Of a stretch of DNA of 64,000 bases, positions 28,610 to 36,780 are shown piece after piece (the stretch's first letter is position 1; each line of letters starts with the position of its first letter). The stretch is from Pseudomonas sp. G2-4. Its GTDB lineage: Bacteria > Pseudomonadota > Gammaproteobacteria > Pseudomonadales > Pseudomonadaceae. The stretch lies in the NCBI RefSeq assembly GCF_030064125.1, contig NZ_CP125957.1:4768501-4832500 (forward strand). The letters run 5' to 3'. Position numbers and translations under genes: made by a program. The notes under the pieces were generated by a model. The model was not told the origin of the DNA, did no database searches, and worked only from the letters and a program-made list of their open reading frames with translations.

Positions 28610-29575
28610 ATGATGTTAAGAGTGCTTGCCTTGAGTCTTACCCTGCTTACCGGCCTGCTTCCCGGCCTCGTCCAGGCCACGGTGCTGCAACGTCCCATCA
28701 GCCTTGATACAGGCAGCGGTGAGCTTTTCGGTTCGCTGTTGCTGCCCAAGTCCGACACACCGGTGCCGGTTGTCCTGATCATTTCCGGGTCAGGTCCTAC
28801 GGATCGCGACGGAAACAACCCCGACGGTGGCCGCAACGACAGCCTCAAGCGCCTGGCCTGGGTGCTGGCCAAGCACAACATCGCCAGCGTGCGCTATGAC
28901 AAACGCGGGGTGGCCGCCAGCCTCGCGGCGACACCGGACGAACGCAACCTGAGCGTCGAGGCCTACGTGGCGGATGCCGTGGCCTGGAGCCACAAACTCG
29001 CCGCCGACCCGCGGCTGGGCCCCTTGGTTATCCTGGGGCACAGCGAAGGCGCGTTGATCGCCAGCCTCGCCGCCCCGCAGGCCAACGCCGCCGCGGTGAT
29101 TTCGGTGTCCGGCAGCGCCCGGCCAATCGATCAGGTACTGCGTCAACAGTTGAGCAGCCGCCTGCCAGCGCCGTTGATGTTGCGCAGCAATGAGTTGCTC
29201 GACAGCCTCAAGGCCGGACGGCTCGATGAAAACGTGCCAGCGCAACTGCAAGTCATTTTCCGTCCCAGTGTGCAGCCTTACCTGATCTCGCTGTTCCGCC
29301 AGGACCCGGCCCGAGCCTTCGCAGCGCTGAAGATGCCGGCGTTGATCATCCAGGGCAGCCATGACATCCAGGTCAGTGTCGATGACGCCAGGCAATTGAA
29401 AGCCGCCAAGCCCGACGCTGAGCTGGCGTTGATCGAAGGCATGAACCACGTCATGCGCATCGTGCCCAACGACGTGAAACGGCAATTGGCCTCCTACAAG
29501 GATCCCAACTTGCCCCTGGCCGCTGAACTCGGCACGCATATCCTGAATTTTATTGGCGCGTTAGCCGCCCATTAA
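28610..29575 (+). CDS. Exported alpha/beta hydrolase
   Basis: About 321 residues with a signal peptide (cleaved near VQA-TV). The oxyanion segment LIISGSGPTDRDGNN, the nucleophile elbow GHSEGA, an Asp in IIQGSHDIQVSVDDAR and a late His in IEGMNHVMRI make a full catalytic set. This resembles serine aminopeptidase/esterase-type hydrolases (Hydrolase_4). The start could be 28610 or 28613 (adjacent ATGs). It is divergent from aroC. Substrate unknown. Confidence 0.85.
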   Translation: MMLRVLALSLTLLTGLLPGLVQATVLQRPISLDTGSGELFGSLLLPKSDTPVPVVLIISGSGPTDRDGNNPDGGRNDSLKRLAWVLAKHNIASVRYDKRGVAASLAATPDERNLSVEAYVADAVAWSHKLAADPRLGPLVILGHSEGALIASLAAPQANAAAVISVSGSARPIDQVLRQQLSSRLPAPLMLRSNELLDSLKAGRLDENVPAQLQVIFRPSVQPYLISLFRQDPARAFAALKMPALIIQGSHDIQVSVDDARQLKAAKPDAELALIEGMNHVMRIVPNDVKRQLASYKDPNLPLAAELGTHILNFIGALAAH

Positions 29576-29684
29576 GCGGTTTTAGTGGCAACTGGCTCTC
29601 CAGTCCCGGCAAAAACGGCCGATAACCCGGTGTCGGACAGCGCAATGGCTGCCGAGGGCCGGCCTGGACAGGATTTTTGCCGTT

Positions 29685-30473
29685 ATGACTGAAACTGAAA
29701 CTTCACCCGTCACCGCCGACGAAACGCCCGCCGCTCCAGCTGTGGAGCACCCTTGGGCGGATGTACACGCAGAGCATCACAAAATGCTCCGCCTGGCACC
29801 GCTCAAGACCGACCGCGCCACGGGTGCGCGGCCGCTGCGCTTTGTCGAATTCAGCTACGCCGAGCGCCACAGCAAAGAGCGCAGCTTGCTGCGCATGAGT
29901 ATTCAACTGCCGGGCCAGCGGGTGCGCAAGGAACAGAATCATCTGGACGTCTGGGCCGATCACGTCGAAAAACGCCTGTACTTTTCTCCGGACAGCCTGC
30001 AAGTCGAGCCCATGAACCGTGGCATCGGTCGTTTCCTGGCCGCCCAGGGCATCACCTGGGCGAAGAAGCGCTGGTCGAGCTACCGGGTGGACGGCGCCGA
30101 CCTGAACAATAAAGATGCACTGAACGAAGACACCCGCCTACGCCGCGACCACTTCATGAAGGCCCACGGCTTCGAGGTGGTCTACGCCGACGCCCAGCAC
30201 CTCAAAGGCAGCGTCAAGCCCGCCCAGGTTGGCAATCTGCTGGGGGACTGGAACACCGAAAAGCTGCAGTTCGTGGAAATCCTCGAAGCCGCGCAGATGC
30301 TCCAACAAGCCGAGCAGAACCTGGCGGAACAGGAAGTCAAACTCAAGAAGCAGGAAGAAAAGGTCACCAAGTTCAAGCGCGAAGACGCTGGCCTGCGCTT
30401 CACCATTACGTGTCTGGTGGCCTTTGCCATGTTCCAGGCGGGGTTGCTGATCTGGATTGCCACTCGGCACTGA
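29685..30473 (+). CDS. Coiled-coil protein with C-terminal membrane anchor
   Basis: 262 residues, no signal peptide. Residues about 205-235 form a charged coiled coil (QQAEQNLAEQEVKLKKQEEK), followed by a single hydrophobic segment near the end (FTITCLVAFAMFQAGLLIWI). It is probably a tail-anchored inner-membrane protein facing the cytoplasm. I recall it as a conserved pseudomonad hypothetical lying near prmB; no function is known to me. Confidence 0.8.
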   Translation: MTETETSPVTADETPAAPAVEHPWADVHAEHHKMLRLAPLKTDRATGARPLRFVEFSYAERHSKERSLLRMSIQLPGQRVRKEQNHLDVWADHVEKRLYFSPDSLQVEPMNRGIGRFLAAQGITWAKKRWSSYRVDGADLNNKDALNEDTRLRRDHFMKAHGFEVVYADAQHLKGSVKPAQVGNLLGDWNTEKLQFVEILEAAQMLQQAEQNLAEQEVKLKKQEEKVTKFKREDAGLRFTITCLVAFAMFQAGLLIWIATRH

Positions 30474-30518
30474 TTGAGGGCGGCATGCGCCCTGTGTGGC
30501 CCGGGGGACATGCACCCT

Positions 30519-30651
30519 GTGGCGAGGGAGCTTGCTCCCGCTCGGCTGCGCAGCAGTCGTAAATGCGGCGGATGCGATTGGCCTGAAAAATCACGATGCC
30601 CGGGTTTTCGGGGCCGCTTCGCGGCCCAGCGGGAGCAAGCTCCCTCGCCAC
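30519..30651. repeat. Type 2 REP pair
   Basis: Inverted units GTGGCGAGGGAGCTTGCTCC (left) and the complement (right), with inner hairpin GGGGCCGCTTCGCGGCCC. It fills the gap between two converging genes. Confidence 0.88.
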
Positions 30652-30675
30652 GAAAGCCGTTCACCGTCGATCTGA

Positions 30676-31584
30676 TCAAACCCGCGAAGCAAACACCCCC
30701 TGATGCTGGCGGCACTGCTCGGCACTGAGCATGAACACCCCGTGCCCGCCGCGCTCGAAGTCCAGCCAGGCGAAATCGACTTCCGGGTACAGCGCCTCGA
30801 CGTGCACCTGGCTGTTGCCCACCTCGACAATCAACAACCCCTTCTCGGTCAGATGATCGGCCGCCTCGGCCAGCATCCGACGGACCAGGTTCAAGCCGTC
30901 ATCGCCACAGGCCAGGCCCAGCTCCGGCTCATGCTGGTACTCTTGCGGCATGTCGGCGAAATCTTCCGCATCGACGTAGGGCGGGTTCGACACGATCAGG
31001 TCGAAACGTTGCCCCGGCAATCCTTCGAAGCCGTCGCCCTGGACGGTAAACACGCGCTCGTCGACACCGTGACGTTCGATGTTCTGGTTGGCCACTTCCA
31101 GTGCTTCGAACGACAGGTCGGCCAGCACCACTTCGGCCTCGGGGAATTCAAACGCGCAGGCGATACCGATGCAGCCGGAACCGGTGCAGAGGTCGAGAAT
31201 CCGTGCAGGTTCCTGGCCCAGCCAAGGCTCAAAACGTTTTTCGATCAGCTCACCGATGGGCGAGCGCGGAATAAGCACGCGCTCATCGACAATGAACGAC
31301 ATCCCGCAGAACCAGGCTTCACCCAACAGGTAGGCCGTCGGAATGCGTTCTGCGATGCGCCGGCGCAGCAAACGCTGCACATGCACCAGTTCTTCGTCTT
31401 CGAGACGGCAATCCAGATAGCTATCGGCAATTTCCCAGGGCAAATGCAGTGCACCCAACACCAGTTGGCGGGCTTCATCCCACGCGTTGTCGGTGCCATG
31501 GCCGAAAAACAGATCCTCCCCGTGGAAACGACTGACGGCCCAACGGATATGGTCGCGCAGGGTACGAAGGCGGGAAGTGATCAC
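30676..31584 (-). CDS. prmB: Ribosomal protein L3 glutamine methyltransferase
   Basis: 302 residues. SAM-binding [16 protein letters not shown] (near 138-153) and the glutamine-site [14 protein letters not shown] (near 209-222) identify an N5-glutamine methyltransferase of the PrmB/HemK group; the PrmB N-terminus ([20 protein letters not shown]) distinguishes it from PrmC. The start is GTG at 31584, chosen because GGAG lies nine bases upstream; the longer frame has no support. It methylates L3 during ribosome assembly. Confidence 0.94.
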   Translation of the reverse strand: MITSRLRTLRDHIRWAVSRFHGEDLFFGHGTDNAWDEARQLVLGALHLPWEIADSYLDCRLEDEELVHVQRLLRRRIAERIPTAYLLGEAWFCGMSFIVDERVLIPRSPIGELIEKRFEPWLGQEPARILDLCTGSGCIGIACAFEFPEAEVVLADLSFEALEVANQNIERHGVDERVFTVQGDGFEGLPGQRFDLIVSNPPYVDAEDFADMPQEYQHEPELGLACGDDGLNLVRRMLAEAADHLTEKGLLIVEVGNSQVHVEALYPEVDFAWLDFERGGHGVFMLSAEQCRQHQGVFASRV

Positions 31585-31839
31585 GGCGGCAAACTCCAGA
31601 AAAAAACGACTGGCGAGTCTACCAGCCAAACGCCGCCCCACCAAAACAGGGCTCAAAGACGAAGGAAAAACGCCGGGCTAAACGTAGGATTTGTCCGTTT
31701 TTTGCGACACCCATTGAACAAGGCGAGCATCTTGACAAGGCTGTAGGCCAGCAACGGCGGCCCTTGCGATGGAAGCGATTCACAGAACCGCTCAGCCAGA
31801 GGACAATGTCGCAAAAGCCCCACTCGAAGGAGCCCCAGA

Positions 31840-32430
31840 ATGTCCGTTCCAAAAACGATGTTTCAACTCAGCGGCCGTGGTTATGCGGCGGCCAATCTGA
31901 GTCAAGCGACGCTGATCATCATCGATGCCCAGAAAGAATACCTCGCCGGCCCCCTGGCCTTGAGTGGCATGGATGCGGCCGTCGGGAACATCAAGCAATT
32001 GCTCGGCGCAGCCCGTGCCGCCAACCGGCCGATCGTGCATGTGCGCCACTTGGGCACCCATGGCGGGCTGTTCGATCCGCAGGGCGAACGCGGGGAATTC
32101 ATTCCGGGCCTCGAGCCCCAGGGCGACGAAACCGTGATCGAAAAGCTGCTACCCAGCGCCTTCCACGGTACCGAGTTGAAAAAGCGCCTGGAAGACCTCG
32201 GCCCCCTGGACCTGATCGTCTGCGGGTTCATGAGCCACTCCAGCGTCAGCACCACCGTGCGCGCCGCCAAGAACCTGGGCTTTCGCTGCACCCTGGTGGA
32301 AGACGCCTGCGCCACCCGCGACCTGCCGCACAAGGGCGGCGTACTCAGCGCCGAGCAAGTGCAGCAGACCGAAATGGCGATCATGGCGGACAACTTCGCC
32401 ACCCTGGCCCTGACCCGCGACTTCATCTGA
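31840..32430 (+). CDS. Isochorismatase-like hydrolase with Ser in the Cys position
   Basis: 196 residues, isochorismatase-like fold. ATLIIIDAQKEYLAG has the catalytic Asp (near residue 29), and a Lys is in the expected middle region (VIEKLLPSAFHGT). The usual catalytic Cys motif (GxMTHMCV-type) reads CGFMSHSSVSTTVRAA, so Ser replaces Cys. It may therefore not be a thiol amidohydrolase. It stands between divergent prmB and a small membrane gene; substrate unknown. Confidence 0.85.
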   Translation: MSVPKTMFQLSGRGYAAANLSQATLIIIDAQKEYLAGPLALSGMDAAVGNIKQLLGAARAANRPIVHVRHLGTHGGLFDPQGERGEFIPGLEPQGDETVIEKLLPSAFHGTELKKRLEDLGPLDLIVCGFMSHSSVSTTVRAAKNLGFRCTLVEDACATRDLPHKGGVLSAEQVQQTEMAIMADNFATLALTRDFI

Positions 32431-32558
32431 AACCCCGGATGGGCGGCTGCTACGCCGCTCATCCGCAAAAGCCTCTCATTTGCCGCAATTGCCGTAGGGT
32501 CAGGAACAACCCGAACATCTTCCGGTCGAAGGGCCGATACCCATTGAGGAAGGTCGGA

Positions 32559-32879
32559 ATGAAGTTATCCGATGGTTTTGACGCACGTCGCTTGCGGCCC
32601 AAAGGCCCGAGCAACTGGCGTTTTCGTTTCGGCGCAGCGATCGCTGCGCTCCTGGCAACGCTCGGCGTCCTGCTGGCGATGGCCGGTGTCGCCAGCCTGC
32701 TGGGTCGCCCACCCGCACTGGGCGACCTGAATGCCACCCCGCTCGGTTCGGCGATCATTCTGGCAGTCGGTCTTCTCGTACTGCTGCTGGGCGTCTGGCT
32801 CTGGCGCCGCTGCCGCCGTCGCGCCCGCCAATCCCTGGAGCTGGCCATGGCTCCACACCTGATGAAAAAACACGACTGA
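32559..32879 (+). CDS. Small membrane protein
   Basis: 106 residues starting MKLSDGFDARRLRPKGPSNW after GAGGAAGG. Two hydrophobic segments (about residues 23-48 and 60-80) are joined by a short loop and followed by a very basic stretch (WRRCRRRARQ), so both ends are likely cytoplasmic. No family recognised. It precedes the Smr gene by 74 bases on the same strand. Confidence 0.75.
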   Translation: MKLSDGFDARRLRPKGPSNWRFRFGAAIAALLATLGVLLAMAGVASLLGRPPALGDLNATPLGSAIILAVGLLVLLLGVWLWRRCRRRARQSLELAMAPHLMKKHD

Positions 32880-32953
32880 CCCGCCATCCGACGTTTTGTC
32901 GCGCCTGATCCGCCAGTAGTTGGGTAAACTGGCCGGCCTTCGCGGAGGCTGAC

Positions 32954-33511
32954 ATGCAAGACGACGACTTTTCCCTGTTCAAGAGTGCGATCCAGGGCGT
33001 AAAACCGATCAAGCACGATCGCGCCGAAACCGGCAAACCCAAGGCCGATCGCGCACAGATCGCCAAGCTGCGCCAAGCCGCCACCGTGCGCACCGACGCC
33101 ACGACCGTAGACGGTTTGTCCGATCAGTTCGTGATCGACGTAGGACCGGAAGACGAGTTGATGTGGGCGCGCGACGGTGTCCAGGAAAGCCAGATGCGCA
33201 AGCTGAAGGTCGGCCAGATCCCCTTCGAAGGCAGCCTGGACCTGCACGGCATGACCGTGGAAAAGGCCCGGGAAACCCTTTGGGCGTTCCTGGCCGAAGC
33301 CACCAAGTTCGAAATCCGCTGCGTACGCGTCACCCACGGCAAAGCCGTGCGACTGGACGGCAAGCGCCCGATGATCAAGAGCCACGTCAACACCTGGTTG
33401 CGCCAGCACCCGCAAGTGCTGGGCTTCACCTCCTGCCAGGCGAAACACGGCGGAGCCGGCGCGGTGTACGTGATGCTCAAGCGCACCATGATGGAAGGCC
33501 GCGACGAGTAG
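32954..33511 (+). CDS. Smr-domain protein
   Basis: 185 residues. The C-terminal Smr domain is clear: SLDLHGMTVEKARETLWAFL (near 96-115), then RVTHGKAV, and a final GGAGAVYVML. The N-terminal half is charged and probably flexible. Smr domains have nicking-endonuclease or RNA-binding activity; this short stand-alone form resembles SmrA/SmrB (YdaL/YfcN type). The cellular target is not evident. It precedes folE by 77 bases. Confidence 0.93.
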   Translation: MQDDDFSLFKSAIQGVKPIKHDRAETGKPKADRAQIAKLRQAATVRTDATTVDGLSDQFVIDVGPEDELMWARDGVQESQMRKLKVGQIPFEGSLDLHGMTVEKARETLWAFLAEATKFEIRCVRVTHGKAVRLDGKRPMIKSHVNTWLRQHPQVLGFTSCQAKHGGAGAVYVMLKRTMMEGRDE

Positions 33512-33588
33512 CGCCCGATTGCCGAGCTTGCAGCGCCGTGTCCGCCACCGTACCCTTGCCCTTTGCGTAAAATCCCACAGGTAGTTTC

Positions 33589-34134
33589 ATGTCTCTGGAA
33601 CAGAATTACACCGCGATTCTCGGCCAATTGGGCGAGGACGTTTCCCGCGAGGGCCTGCTCGACACGCCCAAGCGCGCTGCCAAGGCCATGCAGTACCTCT
33701 GCCGCGGTTATGAACAGACGCTGGAAGAAGTCACCAACGGTGCCTTGTTCAGCTCCGACAACAGCGAGATGGTGCTGGTCAAGGACATCGAGTTGTACTC
33801 GTTGTGCGAGCACCATTTGCTGCCTTTCATCGGCAAGGCCCATGTGGCCTACATCCCGAGCGGCAAGGTGCTGGGGCTGTCGAAAGTCGCGCGCATCGTC
33901 GACATGTACGCCCGTCGCCTGCAGATCCAGGAAAACCTCAGCCGCCAGATCGCCGACGCGGTCCAGCAAGTGACCGGTGCCTTGGGCGTGGCTGTGGTGA
34001 TCGAGGCCAAGCACATGTGCATGATGATGCGCGGTGTGGAAAAGCAGAACTCCTCGATGATCACCTCGGTGATGCTCGGCGAGTTCCGGGAAAACGCTGC
34101 GACCCGTAGCGAATTCCTCAGCCTCATCAAGTAA
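33589..34134 (+). CDS. folE: GTP cyclohydrolase I
   Basis: 181 residues, converting GTP to dihydroneopterin triphosphate for folate synthesis. Zinc and active-site residues are seen in [19 protein letters not shown] (near 70-88) and [16 protein letters not shown] (near 137-152). The N-terminal domain is short, as in bacterial type I enzymes. Pseudomonads often have more than one folE paralogue. A terminator follows. Confidence 0.96.
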   Translation: MSLEQNYTAILGQLGEDVSREGLLDTPKRAAKAMQYLCRGYEQTLEEVTNGALFSSDNSEMVLVKDIELYSLCEHHLLPFIGKAHVAYIPSGKVLGLSKVARIVDMYARRLQIQENLSRQIADAVQQVTGALGVAVVIEAKHMCMMMRGVEKQNSSMITSVMLGEFRENAATRSEFLSLIK

Positions 34135-34149
34135 CTGTCGTTTGAAGAA

Positions 34150-34176
34150 AACCGGCATTGATCGCCGGTTTTTTTT
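34150..34176 (+). terminator. Terminator of folE
   Basis: AACCGGC / GCCGGTT (34150-34156 and 34164-34170), 7-base loop, T-run beyond. Confidence 0.92.
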
Positions 34177-34236
34177 CGCCCGTGAAAAATCAGGTAAGCT
34201 TCGCGCCCTCTTCTTCCCTGCTGCGAGGCTTGTACC

Positions 34237-34608
34237 GTGATCGTCAAAGCGCTTCGAGTTGGCCTGGGCCAGCTCATCATCTTCATCGATTTCATCACCC
34301 GCCCGAGCAAGAAACAGCGCCCGGCCGAGGCCCAATCACACGTTGATCAAGCGGCCCGCAGCCTGACGCTTTATCAGTTCCACGCCTGCCCGTTCTGCGT
34401 GAAGACCCGCCGCACCCTGCGCCGCCTCAACGTACCGGTGGCGCTGCGCGATGCGAAAAACAATGAGCAGGATCGTCAGACGCTGCTGGAACAAGGCGGC
34501 AAGATCAAAGTGCCGTGCCTGCGTATCGAAGAAGATGGCAAGACCACCTGGATGTATGAGTCCAAGGTGATCATTGATTATCTGGATAAGCGATTTTCTG
34601 CAGTCTGA
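34237..34608 (+). CDS. Glutaredoxin-like protein with N-terminal hydrophobic segment
   Basis: 123 residues, likely from the GTG at 34237. A thioredoxin-fold domain starts near residue 42 with active site HACPFCVKTRR and the cis-Pro region IKVPCLRI. The first 25 residues (VGLGQLIIFIDFI) are hydrophobic and may anchor it to the inner membrane with the redox domain in the cytoplasm. Reduces disulfides or glutathione mixed disulfides by family inference. Confidence 0.88.
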   Translation: MIVKALRVGLGQLIIFIDFITRPSKKQRPAEAQSHVDQAARSLTLYQFHACPFCVKTRRTLRRLNVPVALRDAKNNEQDRQTLLEQGGKIKVPCLRIEEDGKTTWMYESKVIIDYLDKRFSAV

Positions 34609-34633
34609 TAATTTTGTGGTGTATTTGGGGGCC

Positions 34634-34730
34634 TCATCGCGAGCAAGCTCGCTCCCACAGGGGGCTGGTGTTGATTGAAAATCTGCAATCATCCACAAAT
34701 CCACTGTGGGAGCGAGCTTGCTCGCGATAG
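34634..34730. repeat. REPIN (type 1)
   Basis: Inverted type 1 REP pair between the converging glutaredoxin-like and aminotransferase genes. Confidence 0.93.
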
Positions 34731-34762
34731 GGCCAGCAAGACCACTGCAAAACCTCCTGATA

Positions 34763-35929
34763 TCAAGCCGCTTTTGCAGCCAACGCCTCCCGCACCACCC
34801 CCGCCAACCGCTTGAGCCCTTCATCCAACCGCGCCGGGTCGATGTGGCTGAAGTTCAAGCGCAGGTGCCCCGGATGCTGGTCCGGTTCGGGGAAGAATGG
34901 CTCCCCTGGCATAAATGCAACGTCCACGGCCAGGGCGGCGGCAAGCAAGGTGCGGGTGTCCAGCGGTTGCTTGAGGGTCAGCCAGAAAAACAGCCCGCCC
35001 TGGGGCACATTCCAATCCGCGAGGTCGGTAAAATGCTTCTCCAGCGCGGTCTGGAAGCGGTCACGCCGGTCCCGGTAGAAATCCCTCAACTCACTCAAAT
35101 GATGGCGATACTGTTCGGTGCCGATCCATTGCAGGGCCTGCCATTGACCGATGCGATTGGTGTGCAGGTCCGCCGACTGCTTGAGCCGCAGCAGGTGCGG
35201 GAACAAATCCGGGCTGGCGATCAGGTAACCCACCCGTAGTCCCGGCAGCAGGGTCTTCGACACCGTGCCGGTGTAGATCCAACTGGCCTTCTTCAGCCGA
35301 CTGACAATCGGCGTGGCGCTGCCGCCGTCAAAAGTCAATTCGCGATACGGTTCGTCCTCAACCAGGGTGACGCCAAACTCATCCAGCAGCGCCGCCACCG
35401 CATCGCGCTTGGCCTCGCTGTAGCGCACCGCCGACGGGTTCTGGAAGGTCGGAATCAGGTAGATGAACGCCGGCCGATGCCGTTCCAGCCGAACCCGTAA
35501 CGCGTTCAGGTCCGGACCATCGGCTTCCAGGGGCACCGTGATGCAGTCGGCGCCAAACAGTTGGAAAATCTGCAACGCCGCCAGGTAAGTCGGCCCTTCC
35601 AGCAGCACTTCAGTTCCGACGTCGATGTGCAGCTTGGCCGCCAGATCGAGGGTTTGCTGGGAGCCGCTGACCACCAGTACCTGGCTCGCTTCACAGGCCA
35701 GGCCCAGCGAGCGCGCCTGCGCCGCCAAGGCCTCGCGCAAGGCCGGCTCACCTTCGCTCATGCCGTATTGGCCCATGGACACCGGCATGGCCGCCCAGTC
35801 CACTTTCGGCAGCATGGCTTCGGCCGGCAGGCCACCGGCGAACGACATCACTTCCGGGCGCTGCGCCGCGGCGAGGATTTCTCGGATCAAAGAACTTTTG
35901 AGGCGCGAGACACGTTCGGAAAAAGCCAT
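34763..35929 (-). CDS. PLP-dependent aminotransferase (class I/II, MocR-enzyme type)
   Basis: 388 residues, fold-type I. The PLP lysine is in TGTVSKTLLPGLRVGYL (near 230), with FAGGLPAEAMLP at the N-terminus and PTFQNPSAVRYSEAKR. Similar proteins include 2-aminoadipate aminotransferase and valine-pyruvate-type enzymes, so the amino donor is uncertain. It is divergent from a MarR gene, and two GTCAA-N5-TTGAC sites lie between them, so it is probably that regulator's target. Confidence 0.9.
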   Translation of the reverse strand: MAFSERVSRLKSSLIREILAAAQRPEVMSFAGGLPAEAMLPKVDWAAMPVSMGQYGMSEGEPALREALAAQARSLGLACEASQVLVVSGSQQTLDLAAKLHIDVGTEVLLEGPTYLAALQIFQLFGADCITVPLEADGPDLNALRVRLERHRPAFIYLIPTFQNPSAVRYSEAKRDAVAALLDEFGVTLVEDEPYRELTFDGGSATPIVSRLKKASWIYTGTVSKTLLPGLRVGYLIASPDLFPHLLRLKQSADLHTNRIGQWQALQWIGTEQYRHHLSELRDFYRDRRDRFQTALEKHFTDLADWNVPQGGLFFWLTLKQPLDTRTLLAAALAVDVAFMPGEPFFPEPDQHPGHLRLNFSHIDPARLDEGLKRLAGVVREALAAKAA

Positions 35930-35962
35930 GGGGTCACCTGTAGCGGGTCGCTAGAAAAATGA

Positions 35963-35977
35963 GTCAAACTAGTTGAC
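35963..35977. promoter_or_regulatory. Putative MarR operator 1
   Basis: GTCAAACTAGTTGAC: inverted GTCAA/TTGAC arms with a 5-base centre, 33 bases before the aminotransferase start. Confidence 0.65.
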
Positions 35978-36004
35978 CGAAATTACTCCGACCTCTGTGG
36001 ATAC

Positions 36005-36019
36005 GTCAACATGCTTGAC
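36005..36019. promoter_or_regulatory. Putative MarR operator 2, overlapping the marR start
   Basis: GTCAACATGCTTGAC has the same arms and spacing as operator 1, and the MarR-type gene's ATG (36011) lies within it. The centres of the two sites are 42 bases apart, about four helical turns. Confidence 0.65.
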
Positions 36020-36448
36020 CTTAAAAACCCAACCGCCCAACAAATGGCCATGGAAGCGTTTTTCTTCGGTTACCAGGCGTTCACCGCCAAGGCCGATGAG
36101 ATGCTCGAACGCCGGGGTTTGAGTCGGGTCCATCAGCGCATCGTTTTTTTTATAGCCCGCTACCCGTCCCTGAGCGTGAAGGAGTTGCTGGCGGTGCTTG
36201 GTGTAAGCAAGCAAGCGCTGAACATGCCGTTGCGGCAGTTGATGGAAATGCACTTGGTGAACAGTGTCGCGTCCGAGACCGACAAGCGTAAGCGGCTGTT
36301 GGAGCTGACGGCCGAGGGCGAGCGCTTCGAACAAGCGTTGCGCCGTGAGCAGGTGAAGTTGCTGGAGCGGGTGTTTGCCGAGGCTGGGGAGACGGCAGTG
36401 GATGGGTGGCTGGCGGTGAATCTGGCGCTGGGCAAGTCTGGCGACTGA
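36011..36448 (+). CDS. MarR family regulator
   Basis: 145 residues with a winged helix-turn-helix: LSVKELLAVLGVSKQALNMP (about residues 54-73) and the wing SETDKRKRLLELTAEG. The start MLDLKNPTAQQMAM overlaps a palindromic site. Divergent from the aminotransferase gene, which is its likely target. Ligand unknown. Confidence 0.9.
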   Translation: MLDLKNPTAQQMAMEAFFFGYQAFTAKADEMLERRGLSRVHQRIVFFIARYPSLSVKELLAVLGVSKQALNMPLRQLMEMHLVNSVASETDKRKRLLELTAEGERFEQALRREQVKLLERVFAEAGETAVDGWLAVNLALGKSGD

Positions 36449-36466
36449 AGGCGTCTGGTCCGACGC

Positions 36467-36560
36467 TATCGCGAGCAAGCTCGCTCCCACAGGGTCCGTG
36501 GACGCTTACAAAATTAATATTCAACGCACTCCACTGTGGGAGCGAGCTTGCTCGCGATAG
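36467..36560. repeat. REPIN (type 1)
   Basis: Inverted type 1 REP pair after the MarR stop, in the 332-base gap before the NCS2 permease gene. Confidence 0.93.
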
Positions 36561-36622
36561 CGCCCCCAAGGGCGATATATCCCTATCGCCAAACATTTCG
36601 TCGACAAAACAGAAAACATTAT

Positions 36623-36650
36623 TTGCTTTATTTGTATACAAAAGCATAAT
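36623..36650 (+). promoter_or_regulatory. Promoter with embedded TTGTATACAA operator
   Basis: TTGCTT (36623) and CATAAT (36645) are separated by 16 bases, a plausible -35/-10 pair. The palindrome TTGTATACAA (36632-36641) sits between them, an arrangement suited to repression. It lies about 130 bases before the NCS2 permease start. Confidence 0.6.
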
Positions 36651-36780
36651 TCGCTTCGTGCGAGTTCCTGACCATAAGGTCAACAAACTTCGCCAGCCTT
36701 ACCGCCTCAAAGCCTCGCCATTCCCTTCAGGGAGTGTGCGGCGCTGGAAATAACAATAAAACTCTTGAGGAGTACTCGCT

